In this document: positions 10,639 through 22,200 of the stretch, in pieces
How positions within the stretch are numbered: position 1 is the stretch's first letter
Layout: each line of letters starts with the position of its first letter
Source: Microglena sp. YARC
Lineage: Eukaryota > Chlorophyta > Chlorophyceae > Chlamydomonadales > Chlamydomonadaceae
Direction of reading: 5' to 3'
Assembly (NCBI GenBank): GCA_022414725.1
Contig: CM039463.1
Span: 91,816,616 to 91,880,615, forward strand
Length of the DNA stretch: 64,000 nt
Position numbers and translations under genes: made by a program
The notes under the pieces: generated by a model
What the model saw: only the letters and a program-made list of their open reading frames with translations
Told to the model about the DNA's origin: nothing
Database searches by the model: none

Positions 10639-11025
10639 CTAGTCGTACCACTCCTCAGTTTCCCCTGACTCCAGCACAGCTTCTGAAAAATCGCTGCGAC
10701 GATGGCGGATAGGCTTTGTTGGGCTCCCCACTTTTTTGAATCTGGCTCGGCGTTCTGGCCATGCGTTCTTGTCCCGGATAGCGAAGTCCCTCCTAATCTT
10801 CATCAAGATGTGCGCCAGCCCGACGCGCGCTTGGTTCGTTTCCTCGGAGGTGGTCCGGTAGGTCGATCGTGCAAATGGTGACCTCGTGCCTATCGTGACC
10901 TGTAGTCTGATTTGGCTACGATCCTGCAGGGGAAACCGATCTACAACTGGTGCAATGAACAAGATCTTCTCATGTGGGCCCAAAACTTCCAATTGCTTCA
11001 GGTAGGTCCACAAATCGAAGAACAT
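10639..11025 (-). CDS. Hypothetical 128-aa protein, intronless
   Basis: Open frame starting MFFDLWTYLKQLEVLG and ending ESGETEEWYD. The composition is protein-like: a balanced mix with basic stretches such as KIRRDF and ERRARFKKVGS, and an acidic C-terminal tail, without the low-complexity bias of the surrounding chance frames. It lies 200 bp upstream of the coiled-coil gene on the same strand and is head-to-head with the Trithorax-like gene. I do not recognise the family; the length and basic character would suit a small organellar ribosomal or RNA-binding protein, but that is a guess. A plus-strand exon candidate overlaps its 5' end (10973-11002, ending CTTCAG|GTAGGT), so the two readings compete. 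Confidence 0.45.
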   Translation of the reverse strand: MFFDLWTYLKQLEVLGPHEKILFIAPVVDRFPLQDRSQIRLQVTIGTRSPFARSTYRTTSEETNQARVGLAHILMKIRRDFAIRDKNAWPERRARFKKVGSPTKPIRHRRSDFSEAVLESGETEEWYD

Positions 11026-11087
11026 AAACTCTGCAGCCCTGCTCTTTTTTGAGATGATATCATCTCACACTCACCTTGTACATGCAG

Positions 11088-11144
11088 GTGGCTAGAGGCG
11101 TACCACAGCAGCTGCTCCCCATGTTCTCACTGGGCATGCAGGAG
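11088..11144 (+). CDS. Possible first coding exon of the Trithorax-like gene
   Basis: 57 nt between a good acceptor (TACATGCAG) and donor (GAG|GTATGT), phase 0 at both ends, encoding VARGVPQQLLPMFSLGMQE. It joins in frame to the Q-rich exon at 13266. If translation starts here, ATG 11121 gives MFSLGMQE before AEQLEQQ. An earlier exon is not excluded. Confidence 0.4.
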
Positions 11145-11465
11145 GTATGTCCTTCTGCTTATCATTTCATGTTATTTGGGGGTCATGCTGCTCGTTGTTC
11201 TCCAGGTTTGTACATGGTGGGACAGTAGAGCCCTGTGCACATGCAGCCAGGAGTCCTTGATCCCATGGAGATTGTCACTTCCAATCACTATGGGCATGAT
11301 GATGATTATAGGCGATCACGTTTCACACTCAGGCAGTGTGGTACTGTCACCTAAAGCTCACTCAACACTGATTGGTATCATTGATGATCTGGACGCCCAG
11401 GTGTCCCGTCAGAGTTAACTATGGATTAGTGTGCAGCCTTTCAGTCTTCCACTATTTTTATATTG

Positions 11466-11580
11466 GACTACCGGCAGCAGTTTCTAAGCAGCTCCCAGAC
11501 ACTGCCACAGTGCAAGTGCACCGGCTGACTACAGGTGTGGCTGATTAGCCGGCCCGGGGAGCTGCCTAGAAGCCGCTATG
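11466..11580. mobile_element. Degenerate short copy of the hAT-type MITE
   Basis: Carries the inner arms only: GGCAGCAGTTTCTAAGCAGC on the left and GGGAGCTGCCTAGAAGCCGC on the right. The outer termini are eroded. Confidence 0.55.
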
Positions 11581-12059
11581 TGTAGACACGAAGAAAACGC
11601 TGAAGCCTTTGTCTATATTATGAAGGCAATGCGAATAGGTATTGGAGGCAGCTTGTCCCCTCTTTCAATCAGCATCACCCTCATATGCATGTGTATATTT
11701 ATCAGCGTCACCGCATATGCAGTGATGCAGATAGAAAGAGGGGCTCAGGGTGCCATCAATGCCTCACCCCACTGCCCTCATGGTATATGCATGTATGATG
11801 ATAATGATGATGATGATGGCATTTTTCCTGGTGCCCCACTGGACTTCAAATGTTCCCGCGGCTTAACATATTCAAGGGGGACTTATGGACATTATGAACA
11901 ATAGACATACAGCACATGCTACACCTTGCACTATCTTTACCTGTTGGTACTGGTACCCACTATCTCATACCTGACACGCTTTGGGCGCTTGGCAGTCAGG
12001 GCTTAGGTTTTCGGCTGGACATAGTGGCTGCTACGCTACGCAAGTCCCAATCTCGGCCG

Positions 12060-12275
12060 GCTACATAGCGCGATGTTAGATTGAATGTACTGCCTGCTTG
12101 CGTGGGCCTCTGCCTGCCTAGGAAAGTGAAAGGAATGTACTGCCTGCTAGCGTGGACCTCTGCCTGCCTAGGAAAGTGGAATGAGTGTACTGCCTGCTTG
12201 CGTGGACCTCTGCCTGCCTAGGAAAGTGAAATGAATGTACGTCCTGCTTGCGTGAACCTCTCCCTGCTTAGGAAA
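12060..12275 (+). repeat. 61-bp tandem repeat, about 3.5 copies
   Basis: Unit contains TGTACTGCCTGCTTGCGTGG and CTCTGCCTGCCTAGGAAAGT. It lies between the possible first exon and the Q-rich exon. The rest of 11145-12060 holds only the degenerate MITE and no gene signal. Confidence 0.8.
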
Positions 12276-12599
12276 GCTGGAAACTGAAATGCAATACTTG
12301 TTAGGTTCTTGTTATCCATCCCCTGCTGACCCCTGGCAGCGCTACTCATGACTTTTTTTATATAATGAACAAATCCGCCATCTGCACTGCAGGTTTTGTC
12401 ACCACGACACTGATGATCAACGAACCCCCTGACAGCGCCACTCATGACTCATCTATTTATTTAAATTTGTATAGATAGTCAACGATTATCTTGATTGTTT
12501 GAGGTCGGGCAAGTCCCTTCAGCATATGTTCCTATCCCTGAAGTGTGAAATACAGGTATACTAGGTTGGTGGTTAGCCCCAGTGCAAGCAAACAGGCTG

Positions 12600-12830
12600 G
12601 CCCCTTCAACCTCATACACACACATACGCATCCACATGAACACACACACAAATACGCACACACATAAATACACACACATATGCACACACATACACACATA
12701 CATTTGCACACACATACACAAACACATAAACACATACACATACACACGCAAACATACGCACACACACAAATACACACAAATATGCACTCATATACACACA
12801 CAAATACACACATGCAACGCCTCGTAGTTA
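12600..12830 (+). repeat. CA-rich microsatellite
   Basis: Imperfect ACACACATA/CACACAAATA repeats. The Cys/Val/Tyr-rich open frames across it are composition artefacts. Confidence 0.9.
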
Positions 12831-12863
12831 GGCTTACCATTCATTCATTCACAAACTTTTGCA

Positions 12864-13134
12864 GGCTGAGGAACTGGATCAACAGCTGTTGTATAAGCAG
12901 CAGATCCAGCAACAACAACGACAGCAGCTCCACACCCAGCACTACCAACACCACCGTACCATTCACTCATTCATTCCTTCGATTGTTCATTCATTCATTC
13001 ACAAGCGATTGCAGGCTGAGCAACTGGAGCAGCAGCTGCACCAGCAGCAGCAAATGCAGCAGCAACAGCTGTTGTATAAGCAGCAGAGCCAGCAGCAACA
13101 ACTACAGCAGCTCCACACCCAACACTACCAACAC
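12864..13134 (+). pseudogene. Two upstream partial copies of the Q-rich exon
   Basis: At 12864 and 13015 the acceptor (TTTGCAG or TTGCAG) and the first 80-120 bases of exon 13266-13817 are repeated, encoding [22 protein letters not shown] sequence. Each then breaks off into CATT repeats without a donor. The third copy, at 13266, is complete. Confidence 0.8.
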
Positions 13135-13139
13135 CAATG

Positions 13140-13255
13140 TACCATTCACTCATTCATTCATTCATTCACTTGTTCATTCATTCATTCATTCATCCATTCA
13201 TTCATTCATTCATTCATTCATTCATTCATTCATTCATTCATTCATTCATTCACAA
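13140..13255 (+). repeat. CATT tetranucleotide repeat
   Basis: Long (ATTC)n / (CATT)n run directly upstream of the Q-rich exon acceptor; shorter runs precede the two exon copies at 12840 and 12970. The repeat therefore travels with the duplicated acceptor. Confidence 0.9.
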
Positions 13256-13265
13256 ATGTGTGCAG

Positions 13266-16200
13266 GCTGAGCAACTGGAGCAACAGCTGTACCAGCAGCA
13301 GCAAATGCAGCAGCAACAGCTGTTGTATAAGCAGCAGAGCCAGCAGCAACAACTACAGCAGCTCCACACCCAGCAGTTGATGCAACACCAACAGCAGCAG
13401 CAGGAACAAATGCTCCTCCAGCAAGGCCTCGAGCAAGTGCAGCCCCAGCTACATTCTCAGCTACAGCAGCAGAGGCAGGTGTACCAGATCAATTCCCCCC
13501 AGTCACTCCATGTGCAGACAATCCCTATGCGACAGCCTCAGCAGCACATGTCGCAGACCGCCCTTCAGCACCTCGCGTCGCTAGCCCGGGGGCAGCAAGT
13601 GCAACACCTAACCCCGCAAGTGCAGCACATGCAACACACCCCACAGCAGCAGCAATTGATGTCAGAACTGCAGCAACGGCAACCCCAGCAGCATCAGCAG
13701 CAGCACGTGCGCCAAATATCCCTGTGCTCGTCGCAATGCAGCAGCTGTGCGCAGCCCCTCACGCAGCATGAGGCATCTAGAGGGAGCATCTGTGGCGCAT
13801 GCACACTCGACCTCCAGGTATTTGGAGTTTGAATTGTTACATGGTTGTTCAGCCAACTCTGGGCTGCTCACCGTCCTTTTAATTCCAATTCCAATCCCCC
13901 CCCCCCCCCCCCCCCCATGCAATCCCCATGGAAAACAGGGTGCACACTAAACAGATTAGACAGACGCTCGTACATGTGACCTCCAGGTAGTGTCAGCATT
14001 TGCGCCGCATGGCGACACATGACCCCCCCAAATCCCCCTAGCTCTGCGCTCCGCCATGCGATGGCTACGCAACAATCCTGAAATCAGGCTTGAGTAGCCC
14101 AAGTAGCTACTCAACCTGGCCCACTGAAAACCGAAATACAAAAGCACTGCCTATAGGTAACACAACTGTGTCTAGGCTGTCTAAAATGCACAATTGTATA
14201 TAATAACCAGTTATTTTATAATAATAGTAATAATAAGTTATGTATAAGTTATAGCACATTTGTAACCTTACTAGTTGCCATTTAAATGTGCAATGATTAG
14301 ATGAAGAACCAAACTGGTGGTAATATAGTGTCTGGGGGTACTTCAATGTTCCAATGTCAGGAGGCAATACGACAACAAAGGGTGATGGGCAGATGCGATG
14401 TCAGTTGTCGTGTGGTGTCGGTGAGAAAAGAAATGACAGGCTTATGACTGGTTCTGTGGTTCTGTCGTGTTGGGCTCACATTTATTTATTTCAGATTTCT
14501 GTAGGCCAGGTTGAGTAGTTACTTGGGCTACTTAACCCCGATCTCTGGATAGTTGCGTAGCCATCGCATGGCGCAGCGCCAAGCGTGGGGCCTGGGGGGG
14601 GGGGGGTCGGGGCAGCACGTCTCGATATCGGGGGTCTCGGGGGTGTAGCATCCAACGGAATGGCGACGGAATGGCGACGCGTCGTCGATAAAAGAAACAC
14701 TGCAAGCCTGAATCCAGGATTCTTGCGCCGCCATCGCCTGGCAGAGCTTGAGCGTGAAGGCCCGGGGGGTTAGGGGATGTACATGCTTAGCCATGCCAAG
14801 ACGGAATGGCAACACAATGGCGACGCGTCCTCGGAAAAAAACAGGGGTTGGGCTCTCTCTCCTCTTTTCAGTAAGGCGGTGTAGCTAGAGGTGTGACGTA
14901 GAGTTTTCAGTAAGGCGGTTTTGGCTTGCATGTGTAGGCGTCCTTCTCTTCCCGTTGTTCGTTCAGTAAGGTGATGTAGCTGTGGTGCTGGCGTTGGTAC
15001 TTGGTGTTGGCTTGCTAGTGGAAGCGTCCCTCTCTTCGCATTGTCTGTTCAGCAGGGCAGTGTAGCTAGAGGTGTGTCGAAGCTGGCGTGCTGGCGTGGG
15101 TGCTGTAGTGTTGGCTTCCATGTGTAGGCGTCCTTCTCTTCTCATCGTTTGTTCAGTAAGGCGATGTAGCTAGAGGTGTGACGTAGCCGCGGTGCTGGTG
15201 TGGGTGCTATAGTGTTGGCTTTCATGTGTAGGCATCCCTCCCTTTCTTCAGTAGGGCGATGTAGATAGTGGTGTGGCATAGCTGTGCTGCTGGTGTGGGT
15301 GCATTAGTGTTTGCTTGCATGTCAAGGCGTTCCTATCTCCTCATCGTTTTGCGTAAAGCACACACCTAGTTTTACTTGGCCCCAATTGCAAGCCACCGAA
15401 TAGCCCACTCACTGAATACTTGAACTTGAACTTGGTTGCATAGCTTCAGCCAGCAATTTGGCTGCTCCCCGTCTTCTGCAGTAAAAAAAGAATACCAGGA
15501 CCACACTGACTACTTCGACACTTCATATTTAAATATGTCATGGCATTATCCGCGCTTGAAGACCTGGCCCCATTTTTAATTTAAATGTGTCAGCATAAGC
15601 CGCCCTTCAAGACCTGGCCCCATTTAAAATGTAAATGTGTCATAGCATAAGCCGCCCTTAAAGACCTGGTCCCGTTTTAAATTTAAATGTGTCAGCATTA
15701 GCCGCTCTTCAAGACCTGGCCCCATTTAAAATGTAAATGTGTCATAGCATTAGCCGCCCTTAAGGACCTGGTCCCGTTTTTAATTTAAATGAGTCATAGC
15801 ATTAGCCGCCCTTAAAGACCTGGCCCCATTTTTTATTTAAATGAGTCATAGGCATTAGCCGCCCTCAAAGAACCTGGCCCCATTTTAAATTTTGAACGTG
15901 TCATAGCATTAGCCGCCCTTAAAGGCCTGGCCCCATTTTAAATTCAAATGTGTCATAGCATAAGCCGCCCTTCAAGACCCGGCCACATTTTAAATTTAAA
16001 TGTGTCATAGCATTAGCCGCCCTTCAAGACCTGGCCTCATTTTAAATTCAAATGTGTCATAGCATAAGCCGCCCTTCAAGACCCGGCCCCATTTTAAAAT
16101 GTAATGTGTCATAACCTGGTCATAACGTAAGCCGCGCTTGAAGACCTTGCCCCATTTTAAAACCCACTCTTGTAAATAGTCTGCCGCCCCTCTCTTCAGT

Positions 16201-19200
16201 CACCAGGATGCGCACTTGTGGAGCCCCCATATTTTCTCAACTTCCTCAATTACCACAACTACATACACTACAAAAAGAAAAACTATGCACCACCTTCACA
16301 ACCACCACCACCAGCTACCAATACCGACACAAACAACACCAGCACCGCCAACACGAACATCACCAACACACCATTACACCACCAACAACATCAGTACACC
16401 AGCACCAACACACCAACAACAACAAGAGGACGCCAACACACCAACACACCAACACCAACAACATCAACAACATACCACCAACAACAACACTCCTGCCTGC
16501 AGCATGGACGCATCTGCAAGGTGTGCAGCCGGGCCAGTGGAGCCAGTGGAGTGCAGTGCGGAGCATGCACCTCTTGGGTTCATTCTGGATGTGATGAGTT
16601 CGCAGCAGCAGTGGCTGCTGCCTCACCTGAGGTGGGTCCTATCACTGTTTCTTTTTTTGGCCTCGCATGGCAGCTACCAGCCAGCTCCATGTTGAGTACT
16701 TCTACCTGCCGCGCTGTGCTCCTGCAACAACAGCATCCCTCCCAACATGCCTCTAAAACAAGCATCCCTGTGAACACTGCAGGATGATGTTGAGTACTTC
16801 TGCTCTACCTGTCGCGCTGCTCTCATGCAACAACATCACTCAACATCCCTCTCAGAAACATCATCCCTCTCACCATGCCTCTAAAACAAGCATCCCTGTG
16901 AACACTGCAGGATGATGTTGAGTACTTCTGCCCTAACCTGCCGCGCTGCTCTCATGCAAACAATCCCTCAACATCCCTCTCAACATCCCTCTCAGAAACA
17001 TCATCCCTCTCACCATGCCTCTAAAACAAGCATCCCTGTGAACACTGCAGGATGATGTTGAGTACTTCTGCCCTACCTGCCGCGCTGCTCTCATGCAACA
17101 ACATCCCTCAACATCCCTCTCAGAAAACAACACCCACTCCACTCTCATCTATGCCTCTACAAAACTAATCCCTGTGAACACTTCCGCAGGGATGATGTTG
17201 AAGTACTTCTGCCCTACCTGCCGCGCTGCATCTCATGCCAAACAATATGGCCGTCTCAAACATCCCTCTCAGAAAACAAACATCCCGGTCTCACTATGCC
17301 TCTAAAACAGCATCCCTGTGAAACACTGCAGGATGATGTTTGAGTACTTCTTTCCTACCTGCCGCACTGTGCTCTCATGCAACAACACTCCCTCAACATC
17401 CCTCTCAGAAAACATCATCCTCCTCACCATGCCTCTAAACAAGCATCCCTGTGAACACTGCAGTGATGATGTTGAGTACTTCTGCCCTACCTGCCGCGCT
17501 GCTCTCTTGCAACAACATTCCCTCTCAAAATCCCTCTCAAAAACAACATCCCTCTCACCATGCCTCTAAAAACAAAGCATCCCTTGTGAACACTGCAGGA
17601 TGATGTTGAGTACTTCTGGCCCTACCTGCCGCACTGCTCTCATGCAAACAACATCCCTCAATATCCCTCTCAACATCCCTCTCAAACAACATCCCTCTCA
17701 GAAACATCATCCTCCGCTCACCATGCCTCTAAAAACAAGCATCCCATTCTTGTGAACACTGCAGGATGATGTTGAGTACTTCTGGCCCTACCTTGCCGCG
17801 CTGCTCTCTTTGCAAACAACATCCCTCAACATCCCTCTCAAAAAACAACATCCCTCTCACTATGCCTTCTAAAACAAAGCATCCCTGTGAACACTGCAGG
17901 ATGAATGTTCAGTTACTTCTGCCCTTCCTGCCGCGCTGCCTCTCATGCAACAACATCCCTTCAACATCCCTCTCAGAAAATAACATCCCTCTCACTTATG
18001 CCTCTAAAACACAGCATCCCTGTGAACCACACCTGCACATGATGTTTGAGTAACTTCTGCCCTACCTGCCGCGGGGCTCTCCATCAAAATATCAACATCC
18101 GCCTAAACAAACATCCCTCACCATGCCTCTAAAAACAAGCATCCTTGATGCAAATGACAGAATGATGTTGATACTTCTGCCCTACCCTGCCGCGCTGCTC
18201 TCTGCAACAACATCCTCAACATCCCTCTCAGAAAACAACATCCCCTCTCACCATGCCTCTAAAACAAGCATTTCCCTGTGAACACGTGCAGGGATGATGT
18301 TGAGTACGATCTGCCCTTCCTGCCCGCGCTGCTCTTCATGCAAACAGCATCCCTCAATATCCCTCTGCAACAATCCCTCTCAGAAAACAACATCCCTCTC
18401 ACCCATGTCTAAAAAAGCAAGCATCCCTGTTGAACTGGCAGGATGATGATTGTTGAGTACTTCTTGCCCTACCTGCCGCGCTGCCTCTCTGCAACAACAA
18501 ATCCCTCTCCCCCTCTCAACATCCCTCCCAAACCCTGCCGCCTCGCTCTCTCTGCACAGCCGCTAAACAAGGCATAACATCTGCCAGGATGGATGTTCCA
18601 CACTGCTTACAAGCATATCTAAAAAACACGCACCCTGAACAGGATTGCAGGCCTGATGCCCTAGGTGATGCTCCATCCATGCAGGCTCTGGCCCTCTCCC
18701 CCCTGTGAAAACAACTCCCAGGATGACGTTGAGTACTTCTGCACTACCTGCCCGCTGCTCTCACTGCAACCAACAATCCCTCCCTCTCAACATCCCTCTC
18801 AAAATCCCCTTCTCCACATCCCTCTCACTATGCCTCTAAAAACAAGCATCCCTGTGAAACACTGCAGGATGATGTGAGTACTCGTGCCCTTCCTTTGCCG
18901 CGCTGCTCTCTTGCAACAACACATCCACTCAACATCCCTAAATCAAAAAAACACATCCCATCCTCTCCCACTATTTGCCCCTAAAACAAGGTCCCTGTGA
19001 AACACTGCAATTGATGTTGAACTTCTGCCCCCTAAACCAACATCCCTCAAACAATCCCTCCAAAACATCATCCCCCACTATGGCAGGTATGATGAGTACT
19101 TCTCCCTACCTGCTGCTCTATGCAACATCCCTCAACATCCCTCTCAGAAACAACATCCTTCTCACTAGCAAAACAAGCATCCCTCTGCAGGATCAGGAAA

Positions 19201-22200
19201 CATCCCTCAACAGCCCTCCCTCTCCCTCACCATGCCCATCTAAAAACAAGCATCCCTACATGAACACTGCAGGATGTTTGAGTACTTCTGCCCTACCTGC
19301 CGCGCTGCACTCTTGCAAACAGCATCCTCAACATCCGCATCTCAACAACATCCCTCTCACTATGCCTCTTAAAAAACATCCCTGTGGAACCCTGCGAGGA
19401 GTGTTGAGCCCTTCCTGCCTTCTCCCGCTGCTCTCACAACACTCCCTCAAACATCCCTCTCAGAAACAAACTCCCTCTCCTAGACTATGCCTCTAAAAAC
19501 AAGCATCCCCTTGTGAACACTGCAGGATGATGTTGATATACTTCTGCCCTTTCCTGCCGCGCTGCTTCTCATGCAACAAGCATCCCTCACATATCCCTCA
19601 TCCAACATCCCTCTCAACATCCCTCTCAGAAACATCATCCCCTCCTCAATGCCCTAACAAGCCATCCCTGTGAACACTCAGGATGATGTTGAGTATTTGC
19701 ACCTGCCGCGCTGCTCCTGCAACAACATCTCTCAACCCCTCTCAAAACAACATCCCTCTTCACTATGCCCCTAAACAAGCATCCCTGTGACTCTACTGCA
19801 AAATGTTGAGTATTTGCCCTACCTGCCGCGCTGCCTTAGCAACAACCACCCTTTTCCAAAACTCATCCCTCTCAACTATGTCTAAAACAGCTCCCTGGTG
19901 AACACTGCAGGATGATGTTGAGTATCTTCGCCCCTACTGCCGCGGCTCTTCCATTGCAACACCATCTCAAACATCCCTCTCAAAAACAACATCCTCTCAC
20001 CTATGCCCTAAACAAGCCCTGTGAACACTTGCAGATAGTTGATACCGCCCTTCTAGCGCTGCTCTCGATGCAACAACATCCTCCCTCCTCAAACAACATC
20101 CCTCTCACTATGCCCCTAAAACAAGCATCCTTGTGAAACTGCAGGATGATGTTGAGTAACCTTTGCCTACCTGCCAGCTCCTCTCATAGCAACAACATCC
20201 TCAACACCCTCTCAAGAAACATCAATCCCTTCACTGTGCCTCTAAAAACAAAGCATTCGTGAACACTGCAGGATGATGTTGAGTACTTCTTTGCCCCTAC
20301 CTGCCGCGCTGCTCTCATGCAACAAACATCCCCTCCAACATTCCCCCTCTCAGAACAAACATCCCCCCTCTCACTATGCCTCTAAAAACAAGCATCCCTG
20401 TGAACAACTGCAGGATGATGTTGAGTTAACTTCTTTGCCCTACCTCCGCGCGCTCCATTGCAACAACAATCCCTCAACATCCCTCTCAGAAAACATCAAT
20501 CCCCTCTCCCACCATGCCTTCTAAGACCAAAAGCTATTCCCTTGTTTGAAAACACTGCAGGATGATGTTGAAAGTACTTTCTGCCGCCTACTGCCGCGGC
20601 TGCTCTCTTGCAAAACACCAAACTTCTCAACATCCCTCTCAAACATCCCTCTCAGAAAGACAATCCCTCTCCAAACATGCCTCTAAAACAAGGCAATCCC
20701 TGTGAACACTGCAGGATGATGCCCCCCAGTACTTCTGCCCTACCTGGCCCGCTGCTCTTCATGGCTAACCAGGCAATCCCTCAATATCCCGTCTTCAACA
20801 TCCCTCTCAACATTTCCCGTCTCAGAAAACATCGTATTGTCTCCTCTCCTATCGATGGCGCATGGCTCGGTCTGAGTTAGAACATAAGGCGTAGTCCGGC
20901 GTTGTTGGAACCACCCTGGCAGGATGATGTTTGTTGGGAGGTACCTCCTGGCGGCGTAGCACCAGTGGGGCTCATTTGGTTTGCTTGTGCAAGAAAGAAA
21001 CAAAAGCAATCCCTTCAACAAATCCCCTCTCAAAAAAAAGGGAGCAGAAGGAGCGGACTCCCATCCTCACTATGCCCCCTCAAATACAAGCATTCTCCTT
21101 GTGAAAACACCTGCCAGGATGATGTTGGTAGTGAATACTCGGCCACTACTCGCCGCGCTGCTCTCCATTGCAACAAAACCATCCCTCAACATCCCTCTAC
21201 AGAAACACACATCCCTCCCACTTATGCTCTAAAACAAAAAAGCCTAATCCCTGTGAACAACTAGCAGTGATGATGTCTGGAGTAACTTTCTGCCCTGAAC
21301 CTGCCCGCGCTGGCTTCTTCATGCAACAACATCCCTCAATAACATTCCCTCTTTCAGGAACATCATTCCCTCTCACCAGTTGCCTCCTAAAAACCAAAGC
21401 AATCCCTGTGAAACAACTGCAGGATGATGTTGAGTAAGTACTTCTGTCCCTAACCTGCCGCGCTGCTCTTCTTCAACAAAACCAGTCCGCTCTCATAACA
21501 TCCCTCTCAGAAAAACAAACCATGCCCTCGTTCACTATTGGTCTCTCTAGAAACTGAAAGGCCTATGGTTCCCTTGGTGATGGGGACAGCTTGCAGGGGA
21601 TGATTGGTTGGAGTTACTTCTGCCGCTAACCTTGGCCGCGCTGGCTCTCAATTGGCAAGCAAACATCCCTCAAACATCCCCCTCTCTAGGAACATCAATC
21701 CCCTCTCACCATGGCCTCAAAAAAANNNNNNNNNNNNNNNNNNNNNNNNNNNNNNNNNNNNNNNNNNNNNNNNNNNNNNNNNNNNNNNNNNNNNNNNNNN
21801 NNNNNNNNNNNNNNNNNNNNNNNNNNNNNNNNNNNNNNNNNNNNNNNNNNNNNNNNNNNNNNNNNNNNNNNNNNNNNNNNNNNNNNNNNNNNNNNNNNNN
21901 NNNNNNNNNNNNNNNNNNNNNNNNNNNNNNNNNNNNNNNNNNNNNNNNNNNNNNNNNNNNNNNNNNNNNNNNNNNNNNNNNNNNNNNNNNNNNNNNNNNN
22001 NNNNNNNNNNNNNNNNNNNNNNNNNNNNNNNNNNNNNNNNNNNNNNNNNNNNNNNNNNNNNNNNNNNNNNNNNNNNNNNNNNNNNNNNNNNNNNNNNNNN
22101 NNNNNNNNNNNNNNNNNNNNNNNNNNNNNNNNNNNNNNNNNNNNNNNNNNNNNNNNNNNNNNNNNNNNNNNNNNNNNNNNNNNNNNNNNNNNNNNNNNNN

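Noticed and set aside
12479..12840. Cys/Val-rich small secreted proteins on the minus strand
   Set aside because: Translation of a CA microsatellite; no start context or conserved spacing.
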